64,000 nucleotides of DNA, taken from Lentihominibacter butyricus (GTDB lineage: Bacteria > Bacillota > Clostridia > Peptostreptococcales > Anaerovoracaceae). The translations under genes were made by a program, and so were the position numbers. Where the stretch lies: positions 66,017-130,016 of the forward strand of contig NZ_JAOQJP010000010.1 of the NCBI RefSeq assembly GCF_025567305.1. The letters are read 5' to 3'. Below, in pieces: positions 36,180 through 45,468 of this stretch. Under the pieces are notes generated by a model. The model saw only the letters and a list, made by a program, of their open reading frames with translations, did not search any database and was not told the DNA's origin. Numbering within the stretch: position 1 is the stretch's first letter; each line of letters starts with the position of its first letter.

Positions 36180-36334
36180 GTAAGATCCCCTCTTAGAATA
36201 TGGAAAAAACAGGAGATTCAGCTGTCCGCAGTTTATGGGTCACGGCAGGATTCCCGAGCTTCTGCAAGCTTTGAAGTGGTTATTCCGGCATAAAACCGCC
36301 GGCATAAAATCTTCAGATGTTTCTGATTTTTTTC

Positions 36335-36365
36335 TGGACATTCCCTTTAAGGTATAGTCTATAAT
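36335..36365 (+). promoter_or_regulatory. MerR-type promoter of the metallohydrolase gene
   Basis: TGGACA (36335-36340), a 19-base spacer with the palindrome CCTTTAAGG, and TATAAT (36360-36365). It is nearly a copy of the cut operon promoter at 46639: both contain GACATTCC and then TATAGkCTAwAAT. About 190 bases of leader lie between it and the start at 36554; nothing else is recognisable in that leader. Confidence 0.6.
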
Positions 36366-36553
36366 CAGTTTAATAAATTTTCTGATATGAGGAAATATTT
36401 TAAAATATCCGGGTGTTTGTGCAGAATCAGAATCACCTGGAAGAGGAAGAAAGGGGAGATGATAACAACAGGCAGCAGCAATGCTGTACTGCAGAATTGC
36501 ATAAGAGAAAAGTTACTGTGATAACTATACAAATTACAGGAGAGGTATATTTT

Positions 36554-39415
36554 ATGAAGAAAAAAATGATAGCTGGTATTCTGGCTCTGATTATGGCGGT
36601 AACACCATTCGTATCCTTGCCGGCCATATCCTATGCAGCCAGTGGAACTTGCGGCGTTCAGCAAGGGGCTACCAAGATTTTTGAAGGAATGGCAACAGAT
36701 GCTGAAGATATCACCATTTGGAATGATAAGATGGCGGTTTCTTTTGCAGTCGGTTCCAACAACTACTGGAATATGACAAAGGGAAGTATTCTGGATATCT
36801 GTGCGATCGATTCAGAAGGGAACTGGGGGCCGGATCTGGTCAATGACGTGGAGCTTCTGATGGATTTCTGGACTGCTACAGGAGAATACAACGGGACAGA
36901 TCTGCGAAACGACGTTAATGTCACATCGGAGGTATCATCGGACAAAAATACTGTCACGGTTACGTCGAAGTACCGCTACTGGGTGGCGGATCCCAACAAG
37001 GACGGCATCAATGATGATGCACTGCCTCTTAACGTGACACAGGTCTATACCCTGAAAGCCGGTGACAGTCACCTTACCATGGAGACCACGGTAGAAAATC
37101 CAAATAAGGGTATCGACTACGGAAACAAGGCCTTAAATGAATCAGCTGCCGGTAAAAGCAGCACGGGAATGTTCTCAGGCTATTCCATAAGCACTAACGC
37201 AGCCAATATGTTCGGCCCTTACGGATATTATCCGGACACCAAGGCTACCGGGATCGCTATCGGAAACAATGAGAACGTAAAGGAATATTTCGGGAAATTC
37301 GTCACAACGTACAAGGATGATTACGCCGTATCTCTGATCATGGACGGCTCCGACGCCTACAAAGGCTCTTCCGGCTACAAGGATCTTTACATCAACCAGG
37401 TTCTTGAGGCCGGGAAATCCTACACTTTCAAGGGGGAAGTTCTCGTAGAAACCTCCAATTCCACAGCGTCCGTGCTGGATCGCGTCTATGCGCGCGACAA
37501 GATCGAAGATGACGATACGGCGATGGTCCGCGGAACTGTAAAAGATGAAAACGGCAAGCCTGTCGAAGGCGTGAATGTGATCGTTAAAAAAGACGGTAAG
37601 TACATGTGCACGAAAAAATCCGGTTCAGTAAACGGCGCTGAGGTCGATACACCAAAGACTGTCGAACAGCCGATGGTATGGGCGATCACCGACAAGAACG
37701 GGGAGTATTCTTTCAAACTGCCGAAGACCAAAAACAGCTTTGACGGGGATGGTACTTACAGATATAAGCTGAAGCTGGAAGCAGCCGGGTACACATCCCA
37801 GACTACGGAGGAGTTTACACTCAAGAGCGATAAAACACAGAACTTTACCATCAAGACAGGTGCACCTGTCAAATTGAGCGCCAAGGATCAGAATGGAAAT
37901 GCGATCCCGTTCCGGGTAGAGATCTCAGGCGTGACCTATGAGAACAAATGCGCCGGGATCAGTACATATTTCAGTAATTCCGCAGCCAGGGAAACAGCTG
38001 TGGAATTCAATCTGACTCAGGCAGACGATGTGACCTTTACCGCTTCATACGGCAAGGACTTTGAATCCAATGCCGTACCGTTCAATACGAACGTGACTGC
38101 AGGCGGCGTTGAACACACCTTTGTCATCGATGAACTGATCGATCCGAAGACATCCGGCTGGGTATCCATGGACAACCATCAGCACTCGGACTACGGCGAT
38201 GGAGCAACGCCTCCGAAGGATCTGTTCAATGCACAGATCGCCGCGAAGCTCCATTACAATCTCGTTTCGGACCACGATACGCGGATCAATAATATTCTGA
38301 TGAAGAACTTCTCCGACAAGTTCGGAAGACCGTACATCTCCAATATGGAAGTTTCTCCGGGATGGGGACACTGGGGTGTTCTCAACGTTGATTTCAGCGA
38401 AAAAGAAACAGGCAACATAGTCAACGCTTCTACAGCAACACCGCCTGAGATCATCAAAGCCGGACATGATGCCAATGCTCTGGTTATCGTACATCATCCG
38501 TATTCCGACTACGGATTCCTGCACAATCAGGACAGCGTTGCCGGCGGCCATGCGGAAGGCTGGAAGGATTTCGATCTCATCGAACTGCAATCAACTATAT
38601 CATCCGATGGGAAGACACTGGACACACTGGAAGAACTCACTGCAGAAAATTATGAGAACATCAGTCTGGACAAGCTCAGCAGCACCATTGCAAGTGCCGG
38701 GATCTCTCAGATGGATGCAAAAGCTCTCGTAACTGCATTTGCGTTCTGGAATGCCGGAGAAAAGAAATATCTGAGCGCAGGCTCCGACCAGCATCAGGCG
38801 ACTAATACGGCACTGTATCCGGGAATCATCAGGCAATATGCAAAAGTCGGAAAAAACAGCGAAGAAGCAGGCAGTGCAGATACGAAGGCTTACCTCGCAG
38901 CGCTGAAGGACGGACGTTCATATGTTACTATGGGACCGCTCTTCTTTACTTATGATGGAGAGTCATTTGGAGACACCATCTCGGCAGACAGGAAAGCACT
39001 GAAGATTGACGCAATGGCAGTTAATGGTCTGGAAAAAGTTGTTCTTTACCGAAATGGCGTGAAAGCGGAAACAAAAGAGCTGGCGGGGAGTAAAGACAAG
39101 CAGACGCTTGAATTCACGATCGATTCCGGAAAAGATGCGAAGTGGTACAGCTACGTTGCGATCGACAGCAACGGTAACTATGCGGTTTCAAATCCGATTT
39201 GGGTGAAAGCCGGAGGCGGTACGGAAGAACAGGATCCTGCGGTAAAACCGACGGATAATGGTAAGCCGGGCTCTGCTGACAAACCAAAGACATCTGCTGC
39301 GGATACCGGGGACAACACAAATCTTCTGCTGCTGATCCTTCTGATGACAGCTGCAGCCGGCGGTTCAGTGGCTCTGATCCTTCGCAGCAGGAAAAATAAA
39401 GGATCGAAAGTATAA
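36554..39415 (+). CDS. Secreted, surface-anchored CehA/McbA-type PHP metallohydrolase
   Basis: A 953-residue exported protein; start at 36554 behind AGGAGAGG. Signal peptide in residues 1-33 (MKKKMIAGILALIMAV then a cleavage site after SYAA). Residues 35-300 are of unclear fold; about 310-430 is a carboxypeptidase-regulatory-like beta domain (RGTVKDENGKPVEGVNV, DKNGEYSFKL); about 530-800 is a PHP metal-dependent hydrolase with DNHQHSDYGDG, VSDHD, GHWGVLN, VHHPYSDYG and AGSDQHQ as metal ligands. The C terminus has a Pro/Asp linker, AADTGDN, a hydrophobic segment and a basic tail, a sortase-like or membrane anchor. PHP/CehA enzymes cleave phosphoesters or carbamate esters. Its promoter resembles that of the cut operon, so release of choline from an ester is a hypothesis. 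Confidence 0.8.
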   Translation: MKKKMIAGILALIMAVTPFVSLPAISYAASGTCGVQQGATKIFEGMATDAEDITIWNDKMAVSFAVGSNNYWNMTKGSILDICAIDSEGNWGPDLVNDVELLMDFWTATGEYNGTDLRNDVNVTSEVSSDKNTVTVTSKYRYWVADPNKDGINDDALPLNVTQVYTLKAGDSHLTMETTVENPNKGIDYGNKALNESAAGKSSTGMFSGYSISTNAANMFGPYGYYPDTKATGIAIGNNENVKEYFGKFVTTYKDDYAVSLIMDGSDAYKGSSGYKDLYINQVLEAGKSYTFKGEVLVETSNSTASVLDRVYARDKIEDDDTAMVRGTVKDENGKPVEGVNVIVKKDGKYMCTKKSGSVNGAEVDTPKTVEQPMVWAITDKNGEYSFKLPKTKNSFDGDGTYRYKLKLEAAGYTSQTTEEFTLKSDKTQNFTIKTGAPVKLSAKDQNGNAIPFRVEISGVTYENKCAGISTYFSNSAARETAVEFNLTQADDVTFTASYGKDFESNAVPFNTNVTAGGVEHTFVIDELIDPKTSGWVSMDNHQHSDYGDGATPPKDLFNAQIAAKLHYNLVSDHDTRINNILMKNFSDKFGRPYISNMEVSPGWGHWGVLNVDFSEKETGNIVNASTATPPEIIKAGHDANALVIVHHPYSDYGFLHNQDSVAGGHAEGWKDFDLIELQSTISSDGKTLDTLEELTAENYENISLDKLSSTIASAGISQMDAKALVTAFAFWNAGEKKYLSAGSDQHQATNTALYPGIIRQYAKVGKNSEEAGSADTKAYLAALKDGRSYVTMGPLFFTYDGESFGDTISADRKALKIDAMAVNGLEKVVLYRNGVKAETKELAGSKDKQTLEFTIDSGKDAKWYSYVAIDSNGNYAVSNPIWVKAGGGTEEQDPAVKPTDNGKPGSADKPKTSAADTGDNTNLLLLILLMTAAAGGSVALILRSRKNKGSKV

Positions 39416-39476
39416 AGCAATGAGTTTAATTGCGGCGTGGCAAGTAAAGTTTAAATGAGCTGCAGAATCAATATAA

Positions 39477-39749
39477 TCAAGATAGCATCAATAGAATAAG
39501 ACAGCTTAGCCGGAGATTCGTTTTTTGACTCTCCGGCTTTTCATGGAACAGAAAGGTTTCCAAAGTCAGTTTTTCATGAAACATCACAGGCGCCAGAGCC
39601 ATGACGATGACGGGACCGCAGTAGTATCCGAGAGATGCGATGCTGACGCCGATCCGTCGATACGCTTCAAAGAGAAACAGCCAGCTTATTCCCATGGAAT
39701 ACCCTGATAAAGTTAAAAATACAAGAGATTTTCGGTGTTTCAAAAACAA
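39477..39749 (-). pseudogene. EamA/DMT transporter fragment
   Basis: About 65 residues match the second half of one EamA domain: LFEAYRRIGVSIASLGYYCGP, then ALAPVMFHEKLT. The rest of the ten-helix transporter is missing and the frame runs into the terminator at 39508. It is a truncated remnant. Confidence 0.6.
39508..39541 (+). terminator. Intrinsic terminator after the metallohydrolase gene
   Basis: Perfect nine-base stem AGCCGGAGA (39508-39516) with TCTCCGGCT (39530-39538), then TTTC. Located 93 bases after the stop codon. Confidence 0.75.
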
Positions 39750-40139
39750 TGGTAGTGCTTCCGAAAGACCACCCCCTGGCGCATGCGGACACCTTTCCGG
39801 TGAAGTCTTTGCAGGATGATCCTTTTATCATGCTGGAAAAAGGAACTAAAACAGAAATCACGGAGAACTATCAAAAAAACGGACTGATACCAAAGCCCAA
39901 GTACACCACTTTTGATGACTATGCGGTTCTGTCCATGGTGGAGAATGGTGGAGAAAGGGCTGGGGATCGCCATTTTGCCAAAGCTGATTTTACAGAGGAT
40001 CGCATATGATGTGATGGTAAAGCCTCTGGATGTGGACGCGTATCGGACGATCGGAGTAGCTATGAAAAACAAGAAAGAATTGTCTCTGGCCGCTCGGCGT
40101 TTTCTGGAATATCTGGACTTTCGGGATCTGAATATCTGA
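39749..40139 (+). pseudogene. LysR-type regulator effector-domain fragment, frameshifted
   Basis: The first frame (39749-40009) reads LPKDHPLAHADTFPVKSLQD and DPFIMLEKGTKTE; a second frame (from about 39948 to 40139) continues with VEKGLGIAILPKLILQ and ends LAARRFLEYLDF. Together they are the last 125 residues of a LysR-family effector domain, broken by a +1 shift near 39950. The helix-turn-helix half is absent. It and the EamA fragment on the other strand look like the two ends of a deleted divergent LysR-transporter pair. Confidence 0.75.
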
Positions 40140-40188
40140 AAAATCAAAAAATATAGTTTTGACTGTTTCCTTTTGCAGAAAAAACGGG

Positions 40189-40194
40189 TATAAT
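40189..40194 (+). promoter_or_regulatory. -10 box for the flavodiiron gene
   Basis: TATAAT, 45 bases before the start; the -35 region is poor (TTTCCT at 17-base spacing). A TAGGGGGG ribosome site follows at about 40224. Confidence 0.4.
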
Positions 40195-40238
40195 AAAATT
40201 AATAGATAAAAATTATCCAGTATAGGGGGGTACAAAAC

Positions 40239-42110
40239 ATGACAACTAATGTTACGAATACGATTATCAATATAGGTGCTAACGATCATGATGTGGATCT
40301 TTTCGAAGGTCAGTATATCGTTCCCAATGGCATGGCATACAATTCATATGCGATCATCGACGACAAGATCGCCATCATGGACACGATAGACAAGAAGAAA
40401 ACCGAGGAATGGCTTGCCAATATAGATGCTGCTCTGAGCGGCAGAAAGCTTGATTATCTTGCTGTTCCGCCGGCTATGTTCGCAACCAGGCAGGGAAGTT
40501 ATAATTCGACCGGAGGCAGGAAGCCGGACTATCTCATCATCCAGCACATGGAGCCGGATCACTCGGCATCCATCAAGGCGTTCCTGGAAAAATACGGTGA
40601 TGTCACAGTTGTCGGCAACAAGAAGACCTTCAAGATGATCCGCCAGTTTTTCCCGGGGATGGAACTAAAAAACACTTTGGAGGTAGAAAACGGAGATACT
40701 CTAGACCTTGGAAACCATCAGCTTACGTTTGTGTTTGCTCCGATGGTACACTGGCCGGAAGTAATGATGACGTATGAATCTTCGGAGAAGATCCTCTTTG
40801 CAGCTGACGGATTCGGCAAATTCGGCGCCCTTGACGCTGAGGAAGACTGGGCCTGCGAAGCCAGAAGATACTACATCGGTATCGTAGGTAAATACGGAGC
40901 CCAGGTGCAAAGTATACTCAAAAAAGCTGCAGGACTGGATATCGAGAAGATCTGTCCGCTTCACGGACCTGTTCTGACGGAAAATCTGGGATATTACATC
41001 AATCTGTATGATACATGGTCCAGCTATGAACCTGAAACCGATGGTGTATGCATTTGCTATACATCGGTATATGGCAACACGAAGAAAGCCGTAGAACTTC
41101 TGGTGTCGGAGCTTGAACGTAAAGGTGTGCCTGTGGGAGCGGTCAACGATCTAGCAAGATGTGATATGGCAGAAGCGGTCGAAGATGCGTTCCGATACGA
41201 CAAGCTGGTACTGGCTACCACGACGTATAATTCCGAGATCTTCCCGTTCATGCGCTATTTTATCGATCAGCTAAAGGAAAGAAATTTCCAAAAAAGAACA
41301 GTAGCCTTTATTGAAAATGGATCCTGGGCTCCTGTTGCCAACAAGATCATGAAGGCTGATTTCGAAGACATGAAGCATATGACCATAGCGAAGAACAACG
41401 TGACGATCCTGTCCGCTCTCAATGAGGAAAGCACGGCACAGATAGATGCACTGGCCGACGAACTGTCAAAGGGATATCTGCCGGTAAGCGCGAAGACGCA
41501 GGCAGAATTGGATCCAACCGCACTTTTCAAGATCGGATATGGTCTGTATGTCGTTACGTGCAATGACGGGAAAAAGGACAATGGTCTCATAGTCAACACG
41601 GTGACACAGGTGAGTGATAATCCTAACAGGATCGCGGTGAACGTGAACAAAGCTAATTATTCCTGCGAAGTCATAAAAAATACGGGCAGACTGAATGTTT
41701 CTGTCCTTTCGGAAGACGCCACGTTCAAGATCTTTGAACACTTCGGATTCCAGTCGGGTAAAAATGTGGATAAATTTGCCGGTTATGAGCATCAGGCGAA
41801 AGCGGTCAACGGACTGCCGTATCTGACAAAGCATGCCAATGCATATATTTCCGGAAACGTAACGGGAATGGTAGATCTGGGAACCCATATCATGTTCATC
41901 TGTGAAGTGACGGAGAGCGTCAAGCTTTCTGATATCGAAACGATGACGTACACGTACTATCAGAACAATGTGAAACCAAAGCCGGAAACCGATAAAAAGG
42001 GCTGGGTATGTGATATCTGCGGATATATATACGAAGGCGAGGACCTGCCGGAAGATTTTATCTGTCCGCTTTGTAAACATGGTGCAGCAGATTTCTCGAA
42101 GCTCGAATAA
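40239..42110 (+). CDS. Four-domain flavodiiron protein (O2/NO reductase)
   Basis: A 623-residue cytoplasmic protein. Order: metallo-beta-lactamase-like diiron domain (1-250) with the HxExDH ligand motif as QHMEPDHSAS, and later MVHWPEVMMTY, AADGFGKFG and CPLHGPV; flavodoxin domain (about 265-405) with the FMN loop YTSVYGNTKKAVELL; flavin-reductase-like domain (about 420-560, beginning ALFKIGYGLYVVTC); C-terminal rubredoxin (about 583-620) with CDICGYIYEG and CPLCKHGAADF. The fusion carries electrons from NAD(P)H-flavin to the diiron site and detoxifies oxygen or NO, relevant because CutC and AbfD are oxygen-sensitive. Such full fusions are not the commonest form. Confidence 0.92.
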   Translation: MTTNVTNTIINIGANDHDVDLFEGQYIVPNGMAYNSYAIIDDKIAIMDTIDKKKTEEWLANIDAALSGRKLDYLAVPPAMFATRQGSYNSTGGRKPDYLIIQHMEPDHSASIKAFLEKYGDVTVVGNKKTFKMIRQFFPGMELKNTLEVENGDTLDLGNHQLTFVFAPMVHWPEVMMTYESSEKILFAADGFGKFGALDAEEDWACEARRYYIGIVGKYGAQVQSILKKAAGLDIEKICPLHGPVLTENLGYYINLYDTWSSYEPETDGVCICYTSVYGNTKKAVELLVSELERKGVPVGAVNDLARCDMAEAVEDAFRYDKLVLATTTYNSEIFPFMRYFIDQLKERNFQKRTVAFIENGSWAPVANKIMKADFEDMKHMTIAKNNVTILSALNEESTAQIDALADELSKGYLPVSAKTQAELDPTALFKIGYGLYVVTCNDGKKDNGLIVNTVTQVSDNPNRIAVNVNKANYSCEVIKNTGRLNVSVLSEDATFKIFEHFGFQSGKNVDKFAGYEHQAKAVNGLPYLTKHANAYISGNVTGMVDLGTHIMFICEVTESVKLSDIETMTYTYYQNNVKPKPETDKKGWVCDICGYIYEGEDLPEDFICPLCKHGAADFSKLE

Positions 42111-42296
42111 GGCTTTTGCAGAGGGTGTGATACATGTGACCGGATCATAATATTGAGCGGTATAAGTTTTTCGGAACAGAAACAGTTTTATCGAAAAATT
42201 TAGTTTGATTTTTTTCAAAAGATATGGTACATTGAATCAAAACTGAGACTTTTTTGATATTTATTACTGAAAAAAGGCTTACAGTAAGGATTGAAA

Positions 42297-42932
42297 ATGA
42301 AAGTTTTATTGATCAATGGCAGCCCGCATCAGTTCGGGTGTACGTATACTGCACTGAAAGAAGTGGCAGATTCGCTCAACAGGAACGATATCACTACGGA
42401 GATCTATCATATCGGTGCGGTTCCTATCAGAGGATGCGTAGGATGCGGCAGCTGTTTCACCACGGGCAAGTGTGTGTTCGACAATGACGGAGTCAATGAG
42501 ATTTCCGGTCGGCTAGTGGAATTTGACGGGATCGTCGTAGGATCACCGGTGTATTATGCCGGAGCGTCCGGACAGCTCTGCTGCTTTATGGACAGATTGT
42601 TTTACAGTAATTACCAAAGCGGCAGAATGGAGGGCAAGATCGCAGCGGCAGTTGTCTCTTGCAGAAGGGGCGGTGCCAGCACAGCATTTGACCGAATCAA
42701 CAAATATTTTATGATCAACAAGATGACCGTTGCAACATCACAGTACTGGAATCAGGTACACGGCAATTCACCTGAGGAAGTCAGACAGGATAAAGAGGGT
42801 ATGCAGACTATGCGCACGCTGGGAGAGAGCATAGCGTACTCTATCCGCAATAAGTATGCAGGGCTGCGCGAGTGTGTGAAGCAGCCGGAATATGAAAAAC
42901 CGGTTATGACTAACTTTATTCGTCAAAAGTAG
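42297..42932 (+). CDS. Flavodoxin-fold NAD(P)H-dependent FMN reductase with Cys cluster
   Basis: A 211-residue protein starting at the ATG seven bases after TAAGGA (the TTG at 42291 is too close). FMN phosphate loop LLINGSPHQFGCTYTAL and the GSPVYYAGASGQLCCFMDR loop match the iron-sulfur flavoprotein/NADPH-dependent FMN reductase family; the segment GCVGCGSCFTTGKCVFDND carries four Cys that can hold an Fe-S cluster, as in archaeal and clostridial Isf proteins. It follows the flavodiiron gene and may pass electrons in oxidative stress or another redox route. Confidence 0.85.
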   Translation: MKVLLINGSPHQFGCTYTALKEVADSLNRNDITTEIYHIGAVPIRGCVGCGSCFTTGKCVFDNDGVNEISGRLVEFDGIVVGSPVYYAGASGQLCCFMDRLFYSNYQSGRMEGKIAAAVVSCRRGGASTAFDRINKYFMINKMTVATSQYWNQVHGNSPEEVRQDKEGMQTMRTLGESIAYSIRNKYAGLRECVKQPEYEKPVMTNFIRQK

Positions 42933-42940
42933 GTGATATC

Positions 42941-43747
42941 ATGCAGAACGGAATCGATCTGAAACAATTCTATCAGGAACTGGATGCATTGTATAAAAAA
43001 AAGAACAGTGCCGAGACCATCAGATATCTGGAAAACTGTTTACGGGAGGCAGAAACAAAACATGACTCCTCCGGGATCGTTGCAGTATGCAACGAGCTGG
43101 GAGGTGTTTGTCGTGCCATGGGTCAGACTGATCGAGCGAAGGAACTGTACCATACGGTGCTGACAAATTTAGAACACATGGGTCTGACTCATTCTGAGCA
43201 TTATGCGACAGCATTGATCAATACGGGAGATGTGTATGTCAATTCCAGAGAACTTGAGGAAGCTCTTCGTTATTTTCTGAAAGCCAGAGATTTGCTTGTA
43301 GAGCGCGGGCTTGCGGGCGATTACCGGATGGCGGCGCTGTGCAACAACATAAGTATGGTCTATCGCGATACCGGAGAAATGGAGAAGGCAGAACAGGCGC
43401 TGGATACTGCATTCCGCATAATAAAAGACATTCCAAAATGCTGGGGAGAACTGGCAACTACGTATACCAATCTGGGAGAACTGCAGGTCCGGCAGAATAA
43501 GCTGGAGATGGCGAAGGAAAGCTTTGAAGAGGCATGTCGGTTATTTGAGGCCGGAGGCGGCGGTAATGTCCATTATTCTGCTGCATGTGCCGGACTGGGA
43601 CAGGTTTTTTATCTTAAAGGGCAGATAAGCGAGGCTGTTCACTGGTATGAAAAGGCACTGACGCTGATGGAGCGTGACTTCGGCAGAACGGAATATTATA
43701 GTGCACTGGCAGACTGCGTTATGAAATTGAGAGGTATGAAACTATGA
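42941..43747 (+). CDS. Tetratricopeptide-repeat protein
   Basis: A 268-residue all-helical protein with about six TPR units; clear ones are ALINTGDVYVNSRELEEALR, ALCNNISMVYRDTGEMEKAE, TTYTNLGELQVRQNKLEMAK and AGLGQVFYLKGQISEAVHW. It has no signal or membrane segment. The stop overlaps the next ATG (ATGA), tying it to the DUF4037 protein, so the TPR probably scaffolds that partner. Confidence 0.85.
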   Translation: MQNGIDLKQFYQELDALYKKKNSAETIRYLENCLREAETKHDSSGIVAVCNELGGVCRAMGQTDRAKELYHTVLTNLEHMGLTHSEHYATALINTGDVYVNSRELEEALRYFLKARDLLVERGLAGDYRMAALCNNISMVYRDTGEMEKAEQALDTAFRIIKDIPKCWGELATTYTNLGELQVRQNKLEMAKESFEEACRLFEAGGGGNVHYSAACAGLGQVFYLKGQISEAVHWYEKALTLMERDFGRTEYYSALADCVMKLRGMKL

Positions 43748-44682
43748 AAGGTATGGAACTTTCCAGGGCATATTTTGAGGAATATGGAAAACCTTTGATC
43801 GATACCCGACTGCTGCAGTACCGTCCCTATATTGCCGCAGGGCTTGTGGGGGAGGGCTCTGAATGTCTGGGGTTTGATGATGATATTTCCACTGATCACG
43901 ATTTCGGACCTGCATTCTGTATCTGGGTGCCGGAGTGGCTTTACCAGCAGGCAGGCGCTGAGCTCAAAAGCGCATATGACAGTTTGCCGGCAGAATATCA
44001 TGGATACAGGAGAATTCCTTCGGCACAGGGCGGCGGCAGAGTAGGCGTGATCTCTGCAGAGGGATTTTACCGTAAGTTCACTGGGATGTCCAAAGCACCG
44101 CAGGACAACATGGAGTGGTTTCGGATACCGGAACGTTTTTTAGCAACGGTGACCAGCGGAGAAGTTTTTGTGGATTATCTCGGGATGTTTTCACAGATCC
44201 GGGCAGCTTTAAAAGCGTTTTATCCGGAAGACGTGCTGAAAAAAAAATTAGCAGCGAGATGCGCTGTCATGGCACAGGCAGGACAATATAATTACGGCAG
44301 ATGTATGAAGCGCGGGGATAGTCAGGCGGCTTATCTGGCTTGCGGAGAATTTATCAGAACAGCAATGTCTGCAGTCTATCTGCTCAATGAAGCATATATG
44401 CCGTACTACAAATGGGTTTTCAAAGGCGCAGCGCGTTTTAATATTTTGAAGGATGCCGTGCAGCTTATTACGGAGCTGACACAGATTGTGGACCGACCGG
44501 AAAATGCAGGGTATAAAATGCAAGTGATCGAGAAAGTATGTATCAGTGTAGGCAATGAGCTGAATCGCAGAGGGTTTACTCGGAGTACAGATGCGTTTTT
44601 GCAGGTGCATGGGGAAGAACTGATGCGAAGTATTCATGATGCTCGCCTTAAAAACCTGCATATCATGGCGGATTTTGATTGA
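43744..44682 (+). CDS. DUF4037 nucleotidyltransferase-like protein
   Basis: A 312-residue protein. Residues 30-55 contain GEGSECLGFDDDISTDHDFG, the GS-x(n)-DxD signature of a minimal nucleotidyltransferase fold, at the place expected for DUF4037. The rest is helical with no known motif. The acidic pair is intact, so it could transfer a nucleotide group, but no substrate is known. It is coupled to the TPR gene and precedes DUF4125 and merR. Confidence 0.8.
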   Translation: MKGMELSRAYFEEYGKPLIDTRLLQYRPYIAAGLVGEGSECLGFDDDISTDHDFGPAFCIWVPEWLYQQAGAELKSAYDSLPAEYHGYRRIPSAQGGGRVGVISAEGFYRKFTGMSKAPQDNMEWFRIPERFLATVTSGEVFVDYLGMFSQIRAALKAFYPEDVLKKKLAARCAVMAQAGQYNYGRCMKRGDSQAAYLACGEFIRTAMSAVYLLNEAYMPYYKWVFKGAARFNILKDAVQLITELTQIVDRPENAGYKMQVIEKVCISVGNELNRRGFTRSTDAFLQVHGEELMRSIHDARLKNLHIMADFD

Positions 44683-44749
44683 CAGCATATGCTGTTTCGA
44701 TATTGGAAATTCTGAAATGTATATTTGAGAAAAGGTGGGTGCGTACGAT

Positions 44750-45409
44750 ATGAGATTTATAAACGATAAATTCAAGCGCAGGGACGGCCATAAGGATGAA
44801 CTGATAAACAGGATCATTGATATGGAATGGAGCATGTTTGATCAAGTGGTCAATATAGGCGGACGTGCACCCTGCCAGGACGATGAATGGACTTTCTATG
44901 TGATGCGTTTCAGTCAGTTTGCGGCTTTTGATGATGCGACGCTGCAAAGTTATGAGCAGGATCTTCTGGAAATACAGGCAGCAGGACGTAATATAATCAC
45001 AGAGAAGTATGGGTACATGATGGAGTATACGGATCAGGTTTATTTTGACCGTGAGATAAAATCTGCACTTCCGCAGATCTCATCTGAAAAGAACGCGATG
45101 GTGGACTGTATTGTCAATAAGCTCATGGATTTTGAAAAAGTGTTCGCCGAGCGGTATCCGATACTTGGCAGCAGGAGCAGACCGCTGCAGGGTACGAAGA
45201 CAGGCGGTGTGTCGTTTCACATATATACGATCGGTGAGCTGAAAACGTATTCGCTGCGGACACTGGAACTGTACTATCGTCACATTGCGGGGATCGATCC
45301 GGCAGATGAATTGCATAACCCGTCTTTTGTGATCCACAGGATCATGACGAGATTTTACGGGTACGGATCCATGGATGATGCAGAAGCAAGGATCCTGAGA
45401 AAGAGATAG
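44750..45409 (+). CDS. DUF4125 protein
   Basis: A 219-residue soluble protein; the ATG at 44750 is preferred to the GTG at 44735 because AAAGGTGG lies about ten bases before it. The N-terminal part KDELINRIIDMEWSMFDQVVNIGGRAPCQDD is typical of DUF4125, found in Clostridia beside DUF4037. Function unknown. In this order (TPR, DUF4037, DUF4125, MerR) it may form a sensory or modification module for the choline locus, an inference from position only. Confidence 0.8.
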   Translation: MRFINDKFKRRDGHKDELINRIIDMEWSMFDQVVNIGGRAPCQDDEWTFYVMRFSQFAAFDDATLQSYEQDLLEIQAAGRNIITEKYGYMMEYTDQVYFDREIKSALPQISSEKNAMVDCIVNKLMDFEKVFAERYPILGSRSRPLQGTKTGGVSFHIYTIGELKTYSLRTLELYYRHIAGIDPADELHNPSFVIHRIMTRFYGYGSMDDAEARILRKR

Positions 45410-45468
45410 CCCGGCGCCAGGGTCGGCAGAGCATGAGCAGCAGTCAGGAATCAAAGGTGGCAGGTTTG

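Noticed and set aside
36071..36200. Guanidine riboswitch in front of the SMR pair
   Set aside because: Paired SMR genes often have one, but I see no conserved ykkC-type motifs in the short leader.
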